The notes under the pieces: model-generated
The model's database searches: none
What the model was told of the DNA's origin: nothing
Seen by the model: the letters and a program-made list of their open reading frames with translations, nothing else
Position numbers and translations under genes: made by a program
Shown: positions 33,847-43,176 of the stretch, piece after piece
Layout of the letters: every line of letters begins with the position of its first letter
Numbering within the stretch: the stretch's first letter is position 1
From: Streptomyces fungicidicus
GTDB lineage: Bacteria > Actinomycetota > Actinomycetes > Streptomycetales > Streptomycetaceae
Length of the DNA stretch: 64,000 nt
Assembly (NCBI RefSeq): GCF_003665435.1
Contig: NZ_CP023407.1
Coordinates: 2,418,001-2,482,000 of the forward strand
Direction of reading: 5' to 3'

Positions 33847-35508
33847 TTGGCCGACAACGTCACCTCGTTGTTCCGCAGCACCGCGGCGCACAGCCCGTCG
33901 ATGGCGGCGCTGACACGGGAGAGCGACGGGGCCGGGCCGGTGGACTTCTGCATCCCCTGCAACCCCTACTTCCCCACCCCCGCCATGTTCGAGGACATGG
34001 CGGTCCGGCTGCGCGACATCATCACGTACTACCCCAGCAGCGCCGACACCATCACGGCCGAGCTGTGCAGCCTGCTCCGGCTGCCGCCGCAGTGCGTGGC
34101 GATGGGCAACGGATCGACCGAGCTGATCACCTGGATCGACCACCTCCTCGTCCGCGAGTCCCTCGCCGTCCCCGTCCCCACCTTCGGCCGCTGGACCGAC
34201 CAGCCCATGGAGACCGGCAAGCGGGTCGACATGTTCCCGCTCCAGGAGTCCAGCGGCTTCGCCCTCGACCTCGCCCAGTACGCGGAGTTCATCCGCGCCC
34301 GGGGCACCCGGGTCGCGGTGATCTGCAACCCCAACAACCCCGACGGCGGCTTCCTCCACAGACACGCCGTCGTGCAGTTCATGGACGCCATGGCCGACCT
34401 GGACCTGGTGGTGATCGACGAGTCCTTCCTGGAGTTCGCCGACGCGGAGAACGAACCGAGCGTGGTGCAGGAGGCGATGCTGCGGCCCAACGTCGTCGTA
34501 CTGCGCAGCCTCGGCAAGAACTTCGGGCTGCACGGCATCCGTTTCGGCTATCTGGTCGCCAACCCGGCGCTCGCCGGGAAGGTGCGCTCGATGCTGCCGA
34601 AGTGGAACCTCAACTCCTTCGCCGAGCACGTGGTGTTCATGCTGAAGGAGCACGGCGCCGAGTACGCCCAGAGCCTGCACCAGGTGCGCCGCGACCGGAT
34701 GGACATGTCCGGCCAGCTCTCCGCGCTGCCCGGCCTGACGGTCTACCCCTCCCAGGGCAACTTCCTCTTCGTGCGCCTCCCCGTGGGCGCCGAGGGCACC
34801 GTGGTCCGGGACCGGATGCTCACCGAGCACCGGATCCTGGTCCGTGAGTGCGGCAACAAGATCGGCTCGTCCAGCCGCTTCCTGCGTCTGGTGGTACGCC
34901 CCCAGGTGGACGTGCGCCGCCTGGTGACCGGCCTGGAACAGGTGCTCTACGGGACGTCCAGGAGGGGAGCCGCCGGGCCCGAGCAGGCCACCGGGACCGG
35001 CTACAGCTCGGGCACGCCGGCGGTGGACCGCCTGGTGAGCCGGACCAACGGGGCCGGCATGCCGGGCCTCGCCGCCCAGGCCGTCGGCGCCGGCGTTCCG
35101 GGGCTCGCCGCCGCTCCGGGCGCCGGCGCCGGCATGCCGCTCCCGGCGGCGGCCCCGGCCGCGGTGCCGCAGCCGGTGCCCCAGCCGGAGCCGTTGCCCC
35201 AGTCCCTGGCTCCCGTGGCGGCCATGACTCCCGCCGCGCCGATGGGTCCCGCCGCCATGGCCCCCGCCGCGCCGGTGGCCGCCCCGGCGCCGATGGCGGC
35301 CCCGGTGCCGATGGCCGCTCCGGTGGCTCCCGTCATCCAGCCGCCGCCCGCCGCGGCGATGCCCGGGCCCACCCCGCCGGGGGTGCCGGCCCGGGGCGGG
35401 CTCACGGCGGCCCAGGTGCGCGGGACCACGGAGCCGGGACCGGCGCCCGTCCCGGCCGCGGGATGGCCCCACAGCCAGAGCTGGCCCAACGCGGCGGGGA
35501 TGGGATGA
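33847..35508 (+). CDS. PLP aminotransferase (HisC-like) with long Pro/Ala tail
   Basis: The first 375 residues or so are a fold-type I aminotransferase resembling histidinol-phosphate and CobD-type enzymes. The PLP lysine is in RSLGKNFGLHGIRFGY, the Asn/Asp pair in CNPNNPDGG and VVIDESFLEFAD, and the late Arg in SSRFLRLVVRP. The remaining 175 residues or so are a low-complexity tail rich in Pro, Ala, Met and Gly (repeats such as PAAPMGPAAMAP), which HisC lacks. The start is TTG with GGAGG eight bases upstream. The amino donor and acceptor are unknown, and histidine-pathway genes are not nearby. The tail may mediate contacts or be disordered. Confidence 0.85.
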   Translation: MADNVTSLFRSTAAHSPSMAALTRESDGAGPVDFCIPCNPYFPTPAMFEDMAVRLRDIITYYPSSADTITAELCSLLRLPPQCVAMGNGSTELITWIDHLLVRESLAVPVPTFGRWTDQPMETGKRVDMFPLQESSGFALDLAQYAEFIRARGTRVAVICNPNNPDGGFLHRHAVVQFMDAMADLDLVVIDESFLEFADAENEPSVVQEAMLRPNVVVLRSLGKNFGLHGIRFGYLVANPALAGKVRSMLPKWNLNSFAEHVVFMLKEHGAEYAQSLHQVRRDRMDMSGQLSALPGLTVYPSQGNFLFVRLPVGAEGTVVRDRMLTEHRILVRECGNKIGSSSRFLRLVVRPQVDVRRLVTGLEQVLYGTSRRGAAGPEQATGTGYSSGTPAVDRLVSRTNGAGMPGLAAQAVGAGVPGLAAAPGAGAGMPLPAAAPAAVPQPVPQPEPLPQSLAPVAAMTPAAPMGPAAMAPAAPVAAPAPMAAPVPMAAPVAPVIQPPPAAAMPGPTPPGVPARGGLTAAQVRGTTEPGPAPVPAAGWPHSQSWPNAAGMG

Positions 35509-35562
35509 GGCACGGCGGCCAGGCCGGGTTCAGCCTCCACTGCCGCAGGCCGGCGAGGAGGG

Positions 35563-36540
35563 TCAGTAGGCGACGGGCCATCCGCTGCTCCAGTTCAGGA
35601 GGTTGACGCCGAGCTTGGGCGTGCCGTTGTCGTTGCCGTCGTAGTAGTGGTAGACGATCAGGTCCCCGTCGACGTCGTTCATGATCGACTGGCCGCCGGG
35701 TCCGATGACGCTGCCGTGCGACTCGAGCACGGGTGTGCCGCCGTTGTTCGTCATGGCGACGCCGTTCTTGTCGCGGTACGGCCCGGTGACGGCGGTGGCG
35801 CGGCCGACCTTGACCTTGTAGGTGGAGCCGGTGCCCGCGCAGCAGGTGTCGTACGAGGCGAAGAGGTAGTAGTAGCCGTTGCGCTTGACCACGAACGGCG
35901 CCTCGACGGCCTTCGTCCCGGAGGGGCGGGAGGCGAGGGAGCGGCGGGTGGTGTCGGAGGAGAGCTGCTTCCCGGTGGACGGGTCGATCCGGATCATCTT
36001 GATGCCGGTCCACCAACTGCCGAAGGACAGCCACCACTTGCCGTCGTCGTCCACGAAGAGGTTGGGGTCGATGGCGTTGTAGTCGCTGGAGGAGCTGGAG
36101 GTGTAGACGATGCCGTAGTCGCTCCAGCTGCCCGGCTGTCCGGTCGTCGAGCCGGCGAGCCCGATGGCGGAGGTGTTGGAGCCGAAGGAGGAGACGGAGT
36201 AGTACATCAGGTACTTGCCGCCGTGGTACGAGATGTCCGGCGCCCAGGCCTCCGGCACCGAGGAGTAGGTGCGCCACCAGCTGGGGCGCGAGGAGAACGC
36301 GTCGGCGCCGGCGGAGAAGGCGACGCGGTCGCCGGAGGTCTTGTTGCTGATGCCGCCGCCGGTCGCGTAGAGGAGGTACTGCCCGGAGGAGGTCCGGATC
36401 ATCGACGGGTCGTGCGTGACGACGGACCCGGTGACGCGGCCGGGGTTGGGGTACGCGGACGCGGCGGTCGGCATGAGGGCGAGGAGCGCGGCGGTGGGCA
36501 GCGCGAGGAGCGCGGTGCGCTTTCGGAGGGTGCGGCTCAT
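35563..36540 (-). CDS. Secreted GH43 arabinan endo-1,5-alpha-L-arabinosidase
   Basis: The 325-residue protein has a signal peptide (about 1-29, ending ASAYP) and one five-bladed GH43 domain. The base Asp44 is in VTHDPSMIR, the pKa-modulating Asp in NAIDPNLFVDDDG and the general-acid Glu in VEAPFVVKRNGYYYLF. It should cut alpha-1,5-linked arabinan outside the cell. The products would suit the importer and GH51 arabinofuranosidase at 58625-63337, which share its promoter architecture. AAGGAG precedes the ATG at 36540. Endo versus exo action cannot be decided from sequence; there is no carbohydrate-binding module. Confidence 0.92.
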   Translation of the reverse strand: MSRTLRKRTALLALPTAALLALMPTAASAYPNPGRVTGSVVTHDPSMIRTSSGQYLLYATGGGISNKTSGDRVAFSAGADAFSSRPSWWRTYSSVPEAWAPDISYHGGKYLMYYSVSSFGSNTSAIGLAGSTTGQPGSWSDYGIVYTSSSSSDYNAIDPNLFVDDDGKWWLSFGSWWTGIKMIRIDPSTGKQLSSDTTRRSLASRPSGTKAVEAPFVVKRNGYYYLFASYDTCCAGTGSTYKVKVGRATAVTGPYRDKNGVAMTNNGGTPVLESHGSVIGPGGQSIMNDVDGDLIVYHYYDGNDNGTPKLGVNLLNWSSGWPVAY

Positions 36541-36573
36541 ACGGGGTTCTCCTTGCGGCGGGGGTGACGGTGC

Positions 36574-36640
36574 GTTCGGAATGCCGAACGGCGATCGCAA
36601 GTTCGAACGGGACCGTAGAATCGAACCACGTGCGCGTCAA
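36574..36640 (-). promoter_or_regulatory. GH43 promoter with 16-bp operator
   Basis: On the minus strand, TTGACG (36635-36640) and TACGGT (36612-36617) are 17 bases apart. The 17 bases 36602-36618 are identical to 63391-63407. Beyond the expected start point lies GTTCGG-AATG-CCGAAC (36574-36589), a perfect 6-bp inverted repeat extendable to 7 bp. The gap between the two elements equals that at 63363-63407. Confidence 0.7.
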
Positions 36641-36669
36641 TGGCCCGCGCAGCCCCTCTTCCGGCTTCC

Positions 36670-37914
36670 TCACTCCCCTCCGGAATCGGCCGACGGGGAC
36701 GGGCAGGGCGGCGCGGTCGGGGAGGCGGTGGGCTCGGGGGTCGGTGACCCGGACTCGGTGACGCAGTCGTCCGGTTCGGTGGGCGAGGGGCTCGGGTCGG
36801 TCGGGTCGGGCGACGGAGACGGCGTTCCGGTGGGGGTCTCGGCGGGCGGCTCCGAGGGCTCCTGGCCCGTCGGGGACGGCGTCGGCGAGGTGCCGGGGCC
36901 CGGAGAGGTGGCGGAGGGCTCGGGGGTGGGCGAGGACGGGCGCGGGGACGGTGCGGGAGTGCCCGGGGTGCTCGGGTCCGGACCGATGACGATGCCTCCG
37001 CCGCCCTTGCCCCCGCCGTCCCCGTCCGCAGGTTCCGTCGCCGGAGTGTCGCCGCCCGCGCCGGGGCTGCGGGGGATGACGCCCTTGCCGTCGGGGACGG
37101 TGTGCACGCCCTCGCGGTAGAACGTCAGCCAGTACCGGACCAGCCGCAGGTAGGCCCCGGAGTGGTTGTAGCTGAGGACCGCCCGGTCCAGGTCCGCGGC
37201 CCGGCCCAGGTCCCGGTCGCCCGCGCACAGGTAGTGCCCGGCCGCCAGGGCCGCGTCGAAGACGTTGTTCGGGTCGGCGCGGCCGTCGCTGTTGCCGTCC
37301 GCGCCCCAGCGGGCCCAGGTGGACGGCAGGAACTGCATCGGCCCCACCGCGCGGTCGTAGACCGTGTCTCCGTCGTGGACGCCCCCGTCCGTGTCCCGGA
37401 TGAGGGCGAAGCCCCTGCCGTCGAGCGGGGGTCCGGTGATCCTGCCCAGGGTGGTGCCGTTCCGGTCGACCGCGCCGCCGCGCGCCTGGCCGGACTCGAC
37501 CTTGCCGATCGCCGCGAGCAGCTCCCAGGGCAGCCGGCAGCCCGGATCGGTACGGCCGACGGAGGCCTCGGCGGCGCGGTAGGCGCGCAGCACGGTGGCC
37601 GGGATGCCGGACTGGGAACGGAGGTCGCGCACGAGCGCCGGGGCGGCCGAGGCGACGTCCGGCGTGCTCAGGGGCGGGAGTTCGGTGTGGTAGGACCCGT
37701 CACCCGGGGGGCCGGGCTCGGCGTGGGCGCCGCCGGCGGCCGTCCCGCGTGCGTCGTCGGCGGGCGGCGCGGCATGGGCGTCCCGCACGTCCTCGACGAG
37801 TCCGGGCGCCCGGGAGGCGGTCAGGGCCGCCATGGCCGCCACGGTGACGGCGGTCGTCCGCAGTCCCTTGCGGGTACGGCCGGTGCGGGGGCGTCGTGCG
37901 CGGCGTACGGGCAT
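36670..37914 (-). CDS. Exported lytic transglycosylase with Pro/Ser/Thr-rich tail
   Basis: The 414-residue product has an Arg-rich N-terminus with a membrane/signal helix (about 17-32), a transglycosylase domain (about 90-290) and a C-terminal tail of about 125 residues of Pro, Ser, Thr and Glu. The catalytic Glu is in [14 protein letters not shown]; the MltB-like motif [15 protein letters not shown] and late [15 protein letters not shown] and [11 protein letters not shown] follow. It should cleave glycan strands of peptidoglycan. AGGAG lies nine bases before ATG 37914. It is the last gene in line with the mce cluster (68-base gap), hinting that wall opening accompanies the importer. Confidence 0.88.
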   Translation of the reverse strand: MPVRRARRPRTGRTRKGLRTTAVTVAAMAALTASRAPGLVEDVRDAHAAPPADDARGTAAGGAHAEPGPPGDGSYHTELPPLSTPDVASAAPALVRDLRSQSGIPATVLRAYRAAEASVGRTDPGCRLPWELLAAIGKVESGQARGGAVDRNGTTLGRITGPPLDGRGFALIRDTDGGVHDGDTVYDRAVGPMQFLPSTWARWGADGNSDGRADPNNVFDAALAAGHYLCAGDRDLGRAADLDRAVLSYNHSGAYLRLVRYWLTFYREGVHTVPDGKGVIPRSPGAGGDTPATEPADGDGGGKGGGGIVIGPDPSTPGTPAPSPRPSSPTPEPSATSPGPGTSPTPSPTGQEPSEPPAETPTGTPSPSPDPTDPSPSPTEPDDCVTESGSPTPEPTASPTAPPCPSPSADSGGE

Positions 37915-37982
37915 GGCTGTCACTCCTGTCGGATGCCGGGGCGGGTGCGCCCGTCGGGGGGGGTCCGTCGGTCGTCCGGCCC

Positions 37983-38750
37983 TCAGCGGCCGAAGGTGTC
38001 GATGCCGGAGACGAGCCACCGTCCGTCGCGCCGGACGACGTCGACGGCGAGCATGGCGCCCGCGTACACGCCCTCGTCGTCCGCGGCCTTCTTGCTCCCG
38101 CCGGCGGTGGCGACGCTGCTCTGGTCGGCGTAGACGAGGACCCGGGCCCGGTCTCCGTCGATGCGTTCGACCGCGCTCTCGGTGACCGAGGTGGTGATCA
38201 CCGCCTTCTGCTCGCCGGCCCGCTCGCGGACGTCGGCGAGCAGGGTGCGGTGCTGACCGACGGCCTTCCCCGTGAGCAGCTCGCGCGCGGCCTTGTCGAA
38301 GGCGCCGGGGTCGGCGTGGTCGTAGGAGAAGAGCGATTCGACGGCCTTGGCGGTCTGGCCCTTGATCTCGCTGGTGCGGGCGAGGTCGGTCAGGGCGGTG
38401 TTGCGCCGCGCGGGGTCGTCCCGGAGCGACTGGGCCTTCGCGTGCGCCCAGCCGGCGAAGCCGCCGAGGAGCACGGTGAGCACGCAGAGCACGACGAGGC
38501 CCACCGGGCGGCGGGACCGGGGGCCGGCGGTCTTGGCCCGGTCCTCGGTGCGGTCCGCCTGCCGGTCCTCGGTCCGGTCCTTGGTCCGGTCCTCGGTCCG
38601 GTCAGTGGTCCGGTCCTCGGGCCGGTCCGCCGGCTCCTTCACGGCGATCCGGCTTCCGGCGCCCTCCGGGGTCCCGGCGGAGGCGGGTGGCCGGGTCTCG
38701 CGGGCCTGGCGGCGCCGCTGGCGGTTAATGTGGTGACGGGTCGTCGACAT
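37983..38750 (-). CDS. Mce-associated membrane protein (with DRTEDR repeats)
   Basis: The 255-residue protein has a cytoplasmic basic/charged N-terminus, one membrane helix (about 83-105) and an outer domain of the Mce-associated (VirB8/NTF2-like) type ending in [14 protein letters not shown]. Residues 42-72 are near-perfect repeats of D-R-T-E and D-R-T-K/T, encoded by a 12/24-bp DNA repeat at about 38530-38640. Such proteins accompany mce operons and are thought to stabilise the lipid-transport complex. It is the fourth and last of four related genes here, 46 bases after the previous one. Confidence 0.8.
   Translation of the reverse strand: MSTTRHHINRQRRRQARETRPPASAGTPEGAGSRIAVKEPADRPEDRTTDRTEDRTKDRTEDRQADRTEDRAKTAGPRSRRPVGLVVLCVLTVLLGGFAGWAHAKAQSLRDDPARRNTALTDLARTSEIKGQTAKAVESLFSYDHADPGAFDKAARELLTGKAVGQHRTLLADVRERAGEQKAVITTSVTESAVERIDGDRARVLVYADQSSVATAGGSKKAADDEGVYAGAMLAVDVVRRDGRWLVSGIDTFGR
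38530..38640 (-). repeat. Tandem repeat encoding DRTEDRT units
   Basis: The word CCGGTCC with small changes recurs about every 12 bases (gcggtcc, ccggtcc, ccggtcag) within the Mce-associated gene. It encodes alternating DRTE and DRTK-like tetrapeptides. The period is a multiple of three, so copy-number change would keep the frame. Confidence 0.65.
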
Positions 38751-38796
38751 CGTGCTGTCCTCTCGGTGCGGCGGCCGGCGCGGGTACGGGACCGGG

Positions 38797-39345
38797 TCAG
38801 CCGGCCGGCGCGCCGCCCACGGGGGCCTGTCCCAGGGCGCTCAGCTTCCACCGGCCCCCGGTACGGGTGAGTTCGCCGAGCATGCGGCTGTCCTTGTCCG
38901 TCTTCGCGCCGTCGGACGCCTTGACCGTGACGCGCAGGGCGACCAGCACCCGGGCGCGGCCCGCGCGGTCGTCGAGTTCGGTGACGGCACCCGACAGCAC
39001 CCGGGCCGTGGTGACCGTCTTCGCCGTCTTCACCTGCTCGGCGAACTCTGTTCGGCCCGACGCGAGTTGATCGTGCAGTTCGCCGGTGGTCGACGACTCC
39101 CACAGGTCGAGGCCCTGGCTCAGGTCGCGGTGGTCGAGCGTGTTGAGGTTCTGTACGGCCTGCTCCCCCGCGGCGAGCGCCGCGTCCCGCTGCGCGGCGT
39201 AGGCGGTCCGGTCGTCGTGGGCCGCGCGGTACCAGTCGTACCCCGTCCAGGCCGCGCAGCCGCCCGCGGCGAGGGCGAGGACGAGGAGCAGGGCCGGCAG
39301 GGGCCGGGTGCGGAGTGCGGTGCGGACGCGGGCCGCGCGTGTCAT
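38797..39345 (-). CDS. Mce-associated membrane protein
   Basis: The 182-residue protein has a short basic N-terminus, one membrane helix (about 17-37) and an outer domain (about 45-180) of the Mce-associated family. It includes [20 protein letters not shown], then a strand-rich half with [14 protein letters not shown] and [16 protein letters not shown] 39345 has GGAG about eight bases upstream and is preferred to the in-frame ATG 24 bases earlier. The gene lies 27 bases after the previous Mce-associated gene. A function as accessory of the lipid importer is inferred from context. Confidence 0.82.
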   Translation of the reverse strand: MTRAARVRTALRTRPLPALLLVLALAAGGCAAWTGYDWYRAAHDDRTAYAAQRDAALAAGEQAVQNLNTLDHRDLSQGLDLWESSTTGELHDQLASGRTEFAEQVKTAKTVTTARVLSGAVTELDDRAGRARVLVALRVTVKASDGAKTDKDSRMLGELTRTGGRWKLSALGQAPVGGAPAG

Positions 39346-39372
39346 GGGGTGCTCCAGTCTCCCGCGCATGCG

Positions 39373-40089
39373 CTAGCGGGCCTTGAGGTCGACGATCAGC
39401 CACCGGTCGTTCTCGAGCCGGGCGGTGACGGTGAGCTGGGCGGCCGCGGTGGTGGCCGCGTCGTCGCCGCGGCGGGAGGTCTGGTCGAGGAAGACCAGCA
39501 GGCGCGCGCGGTCGCCGTCGAGTTCGATGACCCCGGTGCGAACGGCCCGGGTGCTCAGGGTGACCCGCTGTTCGGTGAGGTCGTCGCGGACCTGGCCGAA
39601 GAGGTCCTGGTACTGACGGGCGGCGCGGCCGCCGAGGACGGTGCGCGCGGAGCGCTCGGCGGCCGCGGTGCCGTCGGGTGTGTAGGAGAAGACACGGGCG
39701 AGGGCGTTGCCGACCTCGCCGGCCACGCGGTCGGTGGCCTCGGTGTCCGTCAGCGCGCGGTTGCGCGCCGCCCCGTCCGACTCCAACTGATGGGCCCCGT
39801 ACAGAAACCCGCACCCCCCGGCCACCAACAGGGCAGCCAACCCGCCGAGGAGGACTCCCCGCAGCCGCCCGCCCCGGCCCCACCGCCCCGGCACGCCGAC
39901 GCCGTCACCCTCGTCGGCGTCGGCATCGGGCTGATCCGCGGAGCCCCCGGAGGCCCCGCCGGCAGGCGCTCCTGCGACGGTGGACGTGTCCGTGTGCCCC
40001 GGACCGGAGTCCGGGCCCGGCGCGGGGAGCGCTTCCGAGGGGGTGTCCTTGCGGGTGCCGGCCCCGCGCAGGAGGCGTGGTGGTGTCAT
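39373..40089 (-). CDS. Mce-associated membrane protein
   Basis: The 238-residue product has a disordered, Pro/Gly/Asp-rich cytoplasmic N-terminus (1-75), one membrane helix (about 78-98, LLGGLAALLVAGGCGFLYG) and an NTF2-like outer domain ending LENDRWLIVDLKAR. It resembles the 255-residue gene product downstream (FSYTPDGTAAAERSAR against [16 protein letters not shown]), so the four genes look like two alternating pairs. Its ATG overlaps the preceding stop (ATGA). Confidence 0.82.
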   Translation of the reverse strand: MTPPRLLRGAGTRKDTPSEALPAPGPDSGPGHTDTSTVAGAPAGGASGGSADQPDADADEGDGVGVPGRWGRGGRLRGVLLGGLAALLVAGGCGFLYGAHQLESDGAARNRALTDTEATDRVAGEVGNALARVFSYTPDGTAAAERSARTVLGGRAARQYQDLFGQVRDDLTEQRVTLSTRAVRTGVIELDGDRARLLVFLDQTSRRGDDAATTAAAQLTVTARLENDRWLIVDLKAR

Positions 40090-40607
40090 CGGGTCCCGTC
40101 CTCCCGCTGTCCCGTGAGCGGTACGGCGCTCACCGCCCGCACCTTCCACTCCCCCTCGCCCGTGCGGGCCAGCACCGCCTCCAGGCGTTTGCGGTCGGTG
40201 GCCGGCTTCCTCGCCCCGGCGGGGGTGACCTCGACGCGGACGGTGGCGATGAGCTTGGCCGTGCCGGCCCGTGTGTCGAGCGCGGTGACGGCGGCCTCGG
40301 TGACCGTGCCGCGCGCCGAGGCGCCCGCCTTCGCCTCCGTGCGGCCCAGCTCCTCGCGCAGGGGCCCGGTGGAGACCTCGCGCCAGGCCAGGATGCCCTT
40401 CTCCGCCCGCTGCCGGGTGGCGGCGTCGAGCGTGGTCAGCACGGCGACGCCCGCCCGCCCGTCGGCGAGCGCCCGGTCGCGCTCCCTGCCGTACGCGAGC
40501 GCGTCGTCGGTGCGCGCCTGCGCGTACGTCCACGCGCCGGTGCCGCAGAAGCCGGCCGCCAGGGCGAGTGCCACGGCGGTGAGGATCCTGGACCTCCTCG
40601 TCCTCAT
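40086..40607 (-). CDS. Mce-associated membrane protein
   Basis: This 173-residue protein has one N-terminal membrane helix (about 8-28) and an outer domain with VAVLTTLDAATRQRAEKGIL and a strand-rich C-terminal half ending EGEWKVRAVSAVPL. It resembles the 182-residue gene product at 38797, the other member of its type. Both its ends overlap neighbours by four bases (ATGA), linking it tightly to mceF upstream and to the 238-residue partner downstream. Confidence 0.82.
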   Translation of the reverse strand: MRTRRSRILTAVALALAAGFCGTGAWTYAQARTDDALAYGRERDRALADGRAGVAVLTTLDAATRQRAEKGILAWREVSTGPLREELGRTEAKAGASARGTVTEAAVTALDTRAGTAKLIATVRVEVTPAGARKPATDRKRLEAVLARTGEGEWKVRAVSAVPLTGQREDGTR

Positions 40608-41881
40608 CGCGTGCCCCCGTCCGCCGGGGCGAGGAGTCCCGCCATGTCCGCGGGCGCCTCGCCCGCCTGGCCGGGCAGGGCGAGCGCGCCGGGCAGTGCG
40701 GCCGGTCCCGCGGTCCGTGCCCCACCGCTGCCGGAGGGCAGGGTCCCGGGTCTGGCCGGCTCGGGCACCGCGCCGCCCTTCGGGGAGTTGGCCGAGCCGC
40801 GCACGTTGGACCCGCCCGCGGCGGAGGCGGTGCAGGCCGCGCCGGTGTTGAGGGCGGGCGCGGTGCCGAGGTCGAGCCCGTTGCGGTAGCGCGTGGCGCC
40901 GTATCCGGCCGTGCAGGGCAGGGGGTTGAAGAAGGTGACGGCCATGCCGAAGTTCAGCTTCCCTCCGTCGACGGCGGTGGCCCCGACGGACACGGCCGCC
41001 GGGTACTTCACCAGGAGCTCCTCCAGACCACGCTGCCGGGTGACGGCGATCTCGGAGGTGGTGAGCAGATTGGCGAGGACGACGCCGAGGCTCGGGTCGA
41101 GGTCCCGCAGCAGGCCGCTGACCTGGGTGGCGGCCTCGGGGGTGACGGCGAGCAGCCGGCGCAGGTCCGCGTCGGAGCCCTTGAGGGTGCGGGCCAGTTC
41201 CTTCGCCCCGACGGCGAAGCCGCGGATGGCCTCGCCCTCCTCGGCCTGGGTGCGCAGGACGGTCTCGCCGTCGGTGATGAGCCGGCTGGTGGACGGCAGG
41301 GCGCGGTCGGCGGCCTCCACGAAGTCGCCGCCGCTGTCGATCAGGACCTGGAGGTCGTCGCCGTGGCCCTCGAAGGCCTTGCCGAACTCGTCCACGACCG
41401 TGCGCAGATCGTCGAGCGGTACGGAGCCGACGAGGTCGTCGACGCTGCTGAGCACGTCGGTGACGGGAGCGGGCACCTCGGTGTCGGCCTGCTCGATACG
41501 GGTCCCGTCGGCGAGGTAGGGGCCGCCGTCGCTCTCGGGCCGCAGGTCGATGTACTGCTCGCCCACGGCGGAGAGCCCGGCGACCACGGCCCGGGTGTCG
41601 GCGGGGATGCGCGGGGCGGACTTCTTGATGCGCAGTTCGGCGACGACCCCGTCGGCGGTGAGGCCGATCGGGCCGACGCGTCCCACGGAGACGCCCCGGT
41701 AGGTGACGTCGGAGTGGGTGAACAGGCCGCCGGTGCGCGGGAGTCGTACGTCGACGGTGTAGTAGTCGGCGACGCCGACGTACCGGCCGAGGTCGGCGTA
41801 GCGGATGCCGAGGTAGGAGAGGGCGAGGACGGCGACGAGGAGGAAGGCGAGGTTCTTCAGCCGTACGGCGAGGGTGATCAT
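40604..41881 (-). CDS. mceF: MCE-family lipid-transport protein (MceF position)
   Basis: The 425-residue protein has an N-terminal membrane helix (about 7-27), an MCE/MlaD domain (about 38-115: VDVRLPRTGGLFTHSDVTYR, VGRVGPIGLTADGVVAELR) and a long helical region (about 125-300). A Pro/Gly/Ala-rich tail follows. MCE proteins form hexameric channels or tubes that carry lipids between the ABC permease and the outside. It is the sixth MCE gene counted from the permeases, hence MceF by position. ATGA overlaps exist at both ends. Confidence 0.9.
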   Translation of the reverse strand: MITLAVRLKNLAFLLVAVLALSYLGIRYADLGRYVGVADYYTVDVRLPRTGGLFTHSDVTYRGVSVGRVGPIGLTADGVVAELRIKKSAPRIPADTRAVVAGLSAVGEQYIDLRPESDGGPYLADGTRIEQADTEVPAPVTDVLSSVDDLVGSVPLDDLRTVVDEFGKAFEGHGDDLQVLIDSGGDFVEAADRALPSTSRLITDGETVLRTQAEEGEAIRGFAVGAKELARTLKGSDADLRRLLAVTPEAATQVSGLLRDLDPSLGVVLANLLTTSEIAVTRQRGLEELLVKYPAAVSVGATAVDGGKLNFGMAVTFFNPLPCTAGYGATRYRNGLDLGTAPALNTGAACTASAAGGSNVRGSANSPKGGAVPEPARPGTLPSGSGGARTAGPAALPGALALPGQAGEAPADMAGLLAPADGGTR

Positions 41882-43176
41882 CCCGTCTCGCCTCCCCGCG
41901 TGGCCGCCGGGCCGGTGGCCGTGCCGGTGTCCGTGACGGAGGGCAGGGGCAGCGGCGACGAGTCATCGGGGGACGGCTGCCGCGAGGGGGTTCCGGACGG
42001 CGGGGCGGACTCCCCTCCGTCGCTTCCGCGCGCCGCCGTACCGCCGTCCGCCGGGGCGGACGGGGACGGCGTGCCCCGCGGCACCAGCGGCGGGATCACC
42101 TGGGTGCCGGGCGCGGCGGCCATGTTCAGGTACACGTTGAGGTAGTCGCCCTTCACGCCCCGCATCACCTCGTCGGTGAACGGGTACGTTAGCAGCACTT
42201 CGAGCGAGTCGGGCAGGTCCGTGCCCGCGTCCGCGAGCGACTTCAGGACCGGCGCGATGGCCTTGAGGTCGGCGATCATGTCGTCCTTGCTCGCGTCGAT
42301 GGTGGAGACGGCCACGCCGGAGAGCGTGTCGAGGGACCGCAGCATGGTCAGCAGGGAGCCGCGCTGCTTCTCCAGGGTCTTCAGTCCGGGCGAGAGATCG
42401 GTGAGCACGGTGCCGACGTCGTCCTTGCGGTGGGCGAGGGTCGTGGAGAGCCGGTTGACGGCGTCCAGGGCGTCGGTGATGTCGCCCCGGTGGTCGTCGA
42501 GGTCGGTCACCAGGGTGTCGACCCGCTTCAGCGTGGAGCGGACCTGAGGTTCGCGGCCGCCGAGCGCCGCGTTGAGTTCCCGGGTGATGGTCTTGAGCTG
42601 GTTGACCCCGCCGCCGTTGAGGAGCAGGGACAGCGCGCCGAACACCTCCTCGACCTCGGTGTTGCGGCTGGTGCGGGAGACCGGGATGACGGCCCCGTCC
42701 TCCAGCCGCCCGGCCGCGGACCCGCGGCCGGGCGCGACGAGCTGGACGTACTTCTCCCCCAGCAGGCTGGACTGTTCGAGCCGGGCGGTGGCGTCCGCGG
42801 GGAGGCGCACCTCACCGTTGATCCTCATGGTGACGCGGGCCGACCAGTCGTCGCGGCCCAGTTCGACCGCGGTGACCCGGCCGACGGCGACGTCGTTGAC
42901 CTTCACCGCGGAGTGCGGGACCAGGCTGAGCACGTCCTGGAGTTCGGCGGTGACGGTGTAGGGGTGGTCGCCGAGGTCGGCGCCGCCGGGCAGCGGCAGG
43001 TCCTCGATGCCGTCGAAGCGCGGCAGGTCGACGGTGACCGCGCCGAGGGCCAGGGTGAAGCCGAGGCCGAGGGCGAGCAGCCCGCCCACCGTGAGGCCGG
43101 CCGCGCCGCCCGTGGTGAGCAGGGAGCGCCGCACCGACCCGCGGCGCCGTCCGGATCGTTCCGTGCCGCGCTTCAC
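41878..43176 (-). CDS. mceE: MCE-family lipid-transport protein (MceE position)
   Basis: The 432-residue protein has a basic cytoplasmic N-terminus, a membrane helix (about 20-45), an MCE domain (about 58-135, with YTVTAELQDVLSLVPHSAVK and VNDVAVGRVTAVELG), a helical needle region (about 160-330) and a Pro/Ser/Thr-rich tail. In mycobacteria MceE is often a lipoprotein; here no lipobox Cys is seen, so anchoring is by the helix. The start is GTG 43176, overlapping the mceD stop (GTGA). Confidence 0.88.
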   Translation of the reverse strand: MKRGTERSGRRRGSVRRSLLTTGGAAGLTVGGLLALGLGFTLALGAVTVDLPRFDGIEDLPLPGGADLGDHPYTVTAELQDVLSLVPHSAVKVNDVAVGRVTAVELGRDDWSARVTMRINGEVRLPADATARLEQSSLLGEKYVQLVAPGRGSAAGRLEDGAVIPVSRTSRNTEVEEVFGALSLLLNGGGVNQLKTITRELNAALGGREPQVRSTLKRVDTLVTDLDDHRGDITDALDAVNRLSTTLAHRKDDVGTVLTDLSPGLKTLEKQRGSLLTMLRSLDTLSGVAVSTIDASKDDMIADLKAIAPVLKSLADAGTDLPDSLEVLLTYPFTDEVMRGVKGDYLNVYLNMAAAPGTQVIPPLVPRGTPSPSAPADGGTAARGSDGGESAPPSGTPSRQPSPDDSSPLPLPSVTDTGTATGPAATRGGETG

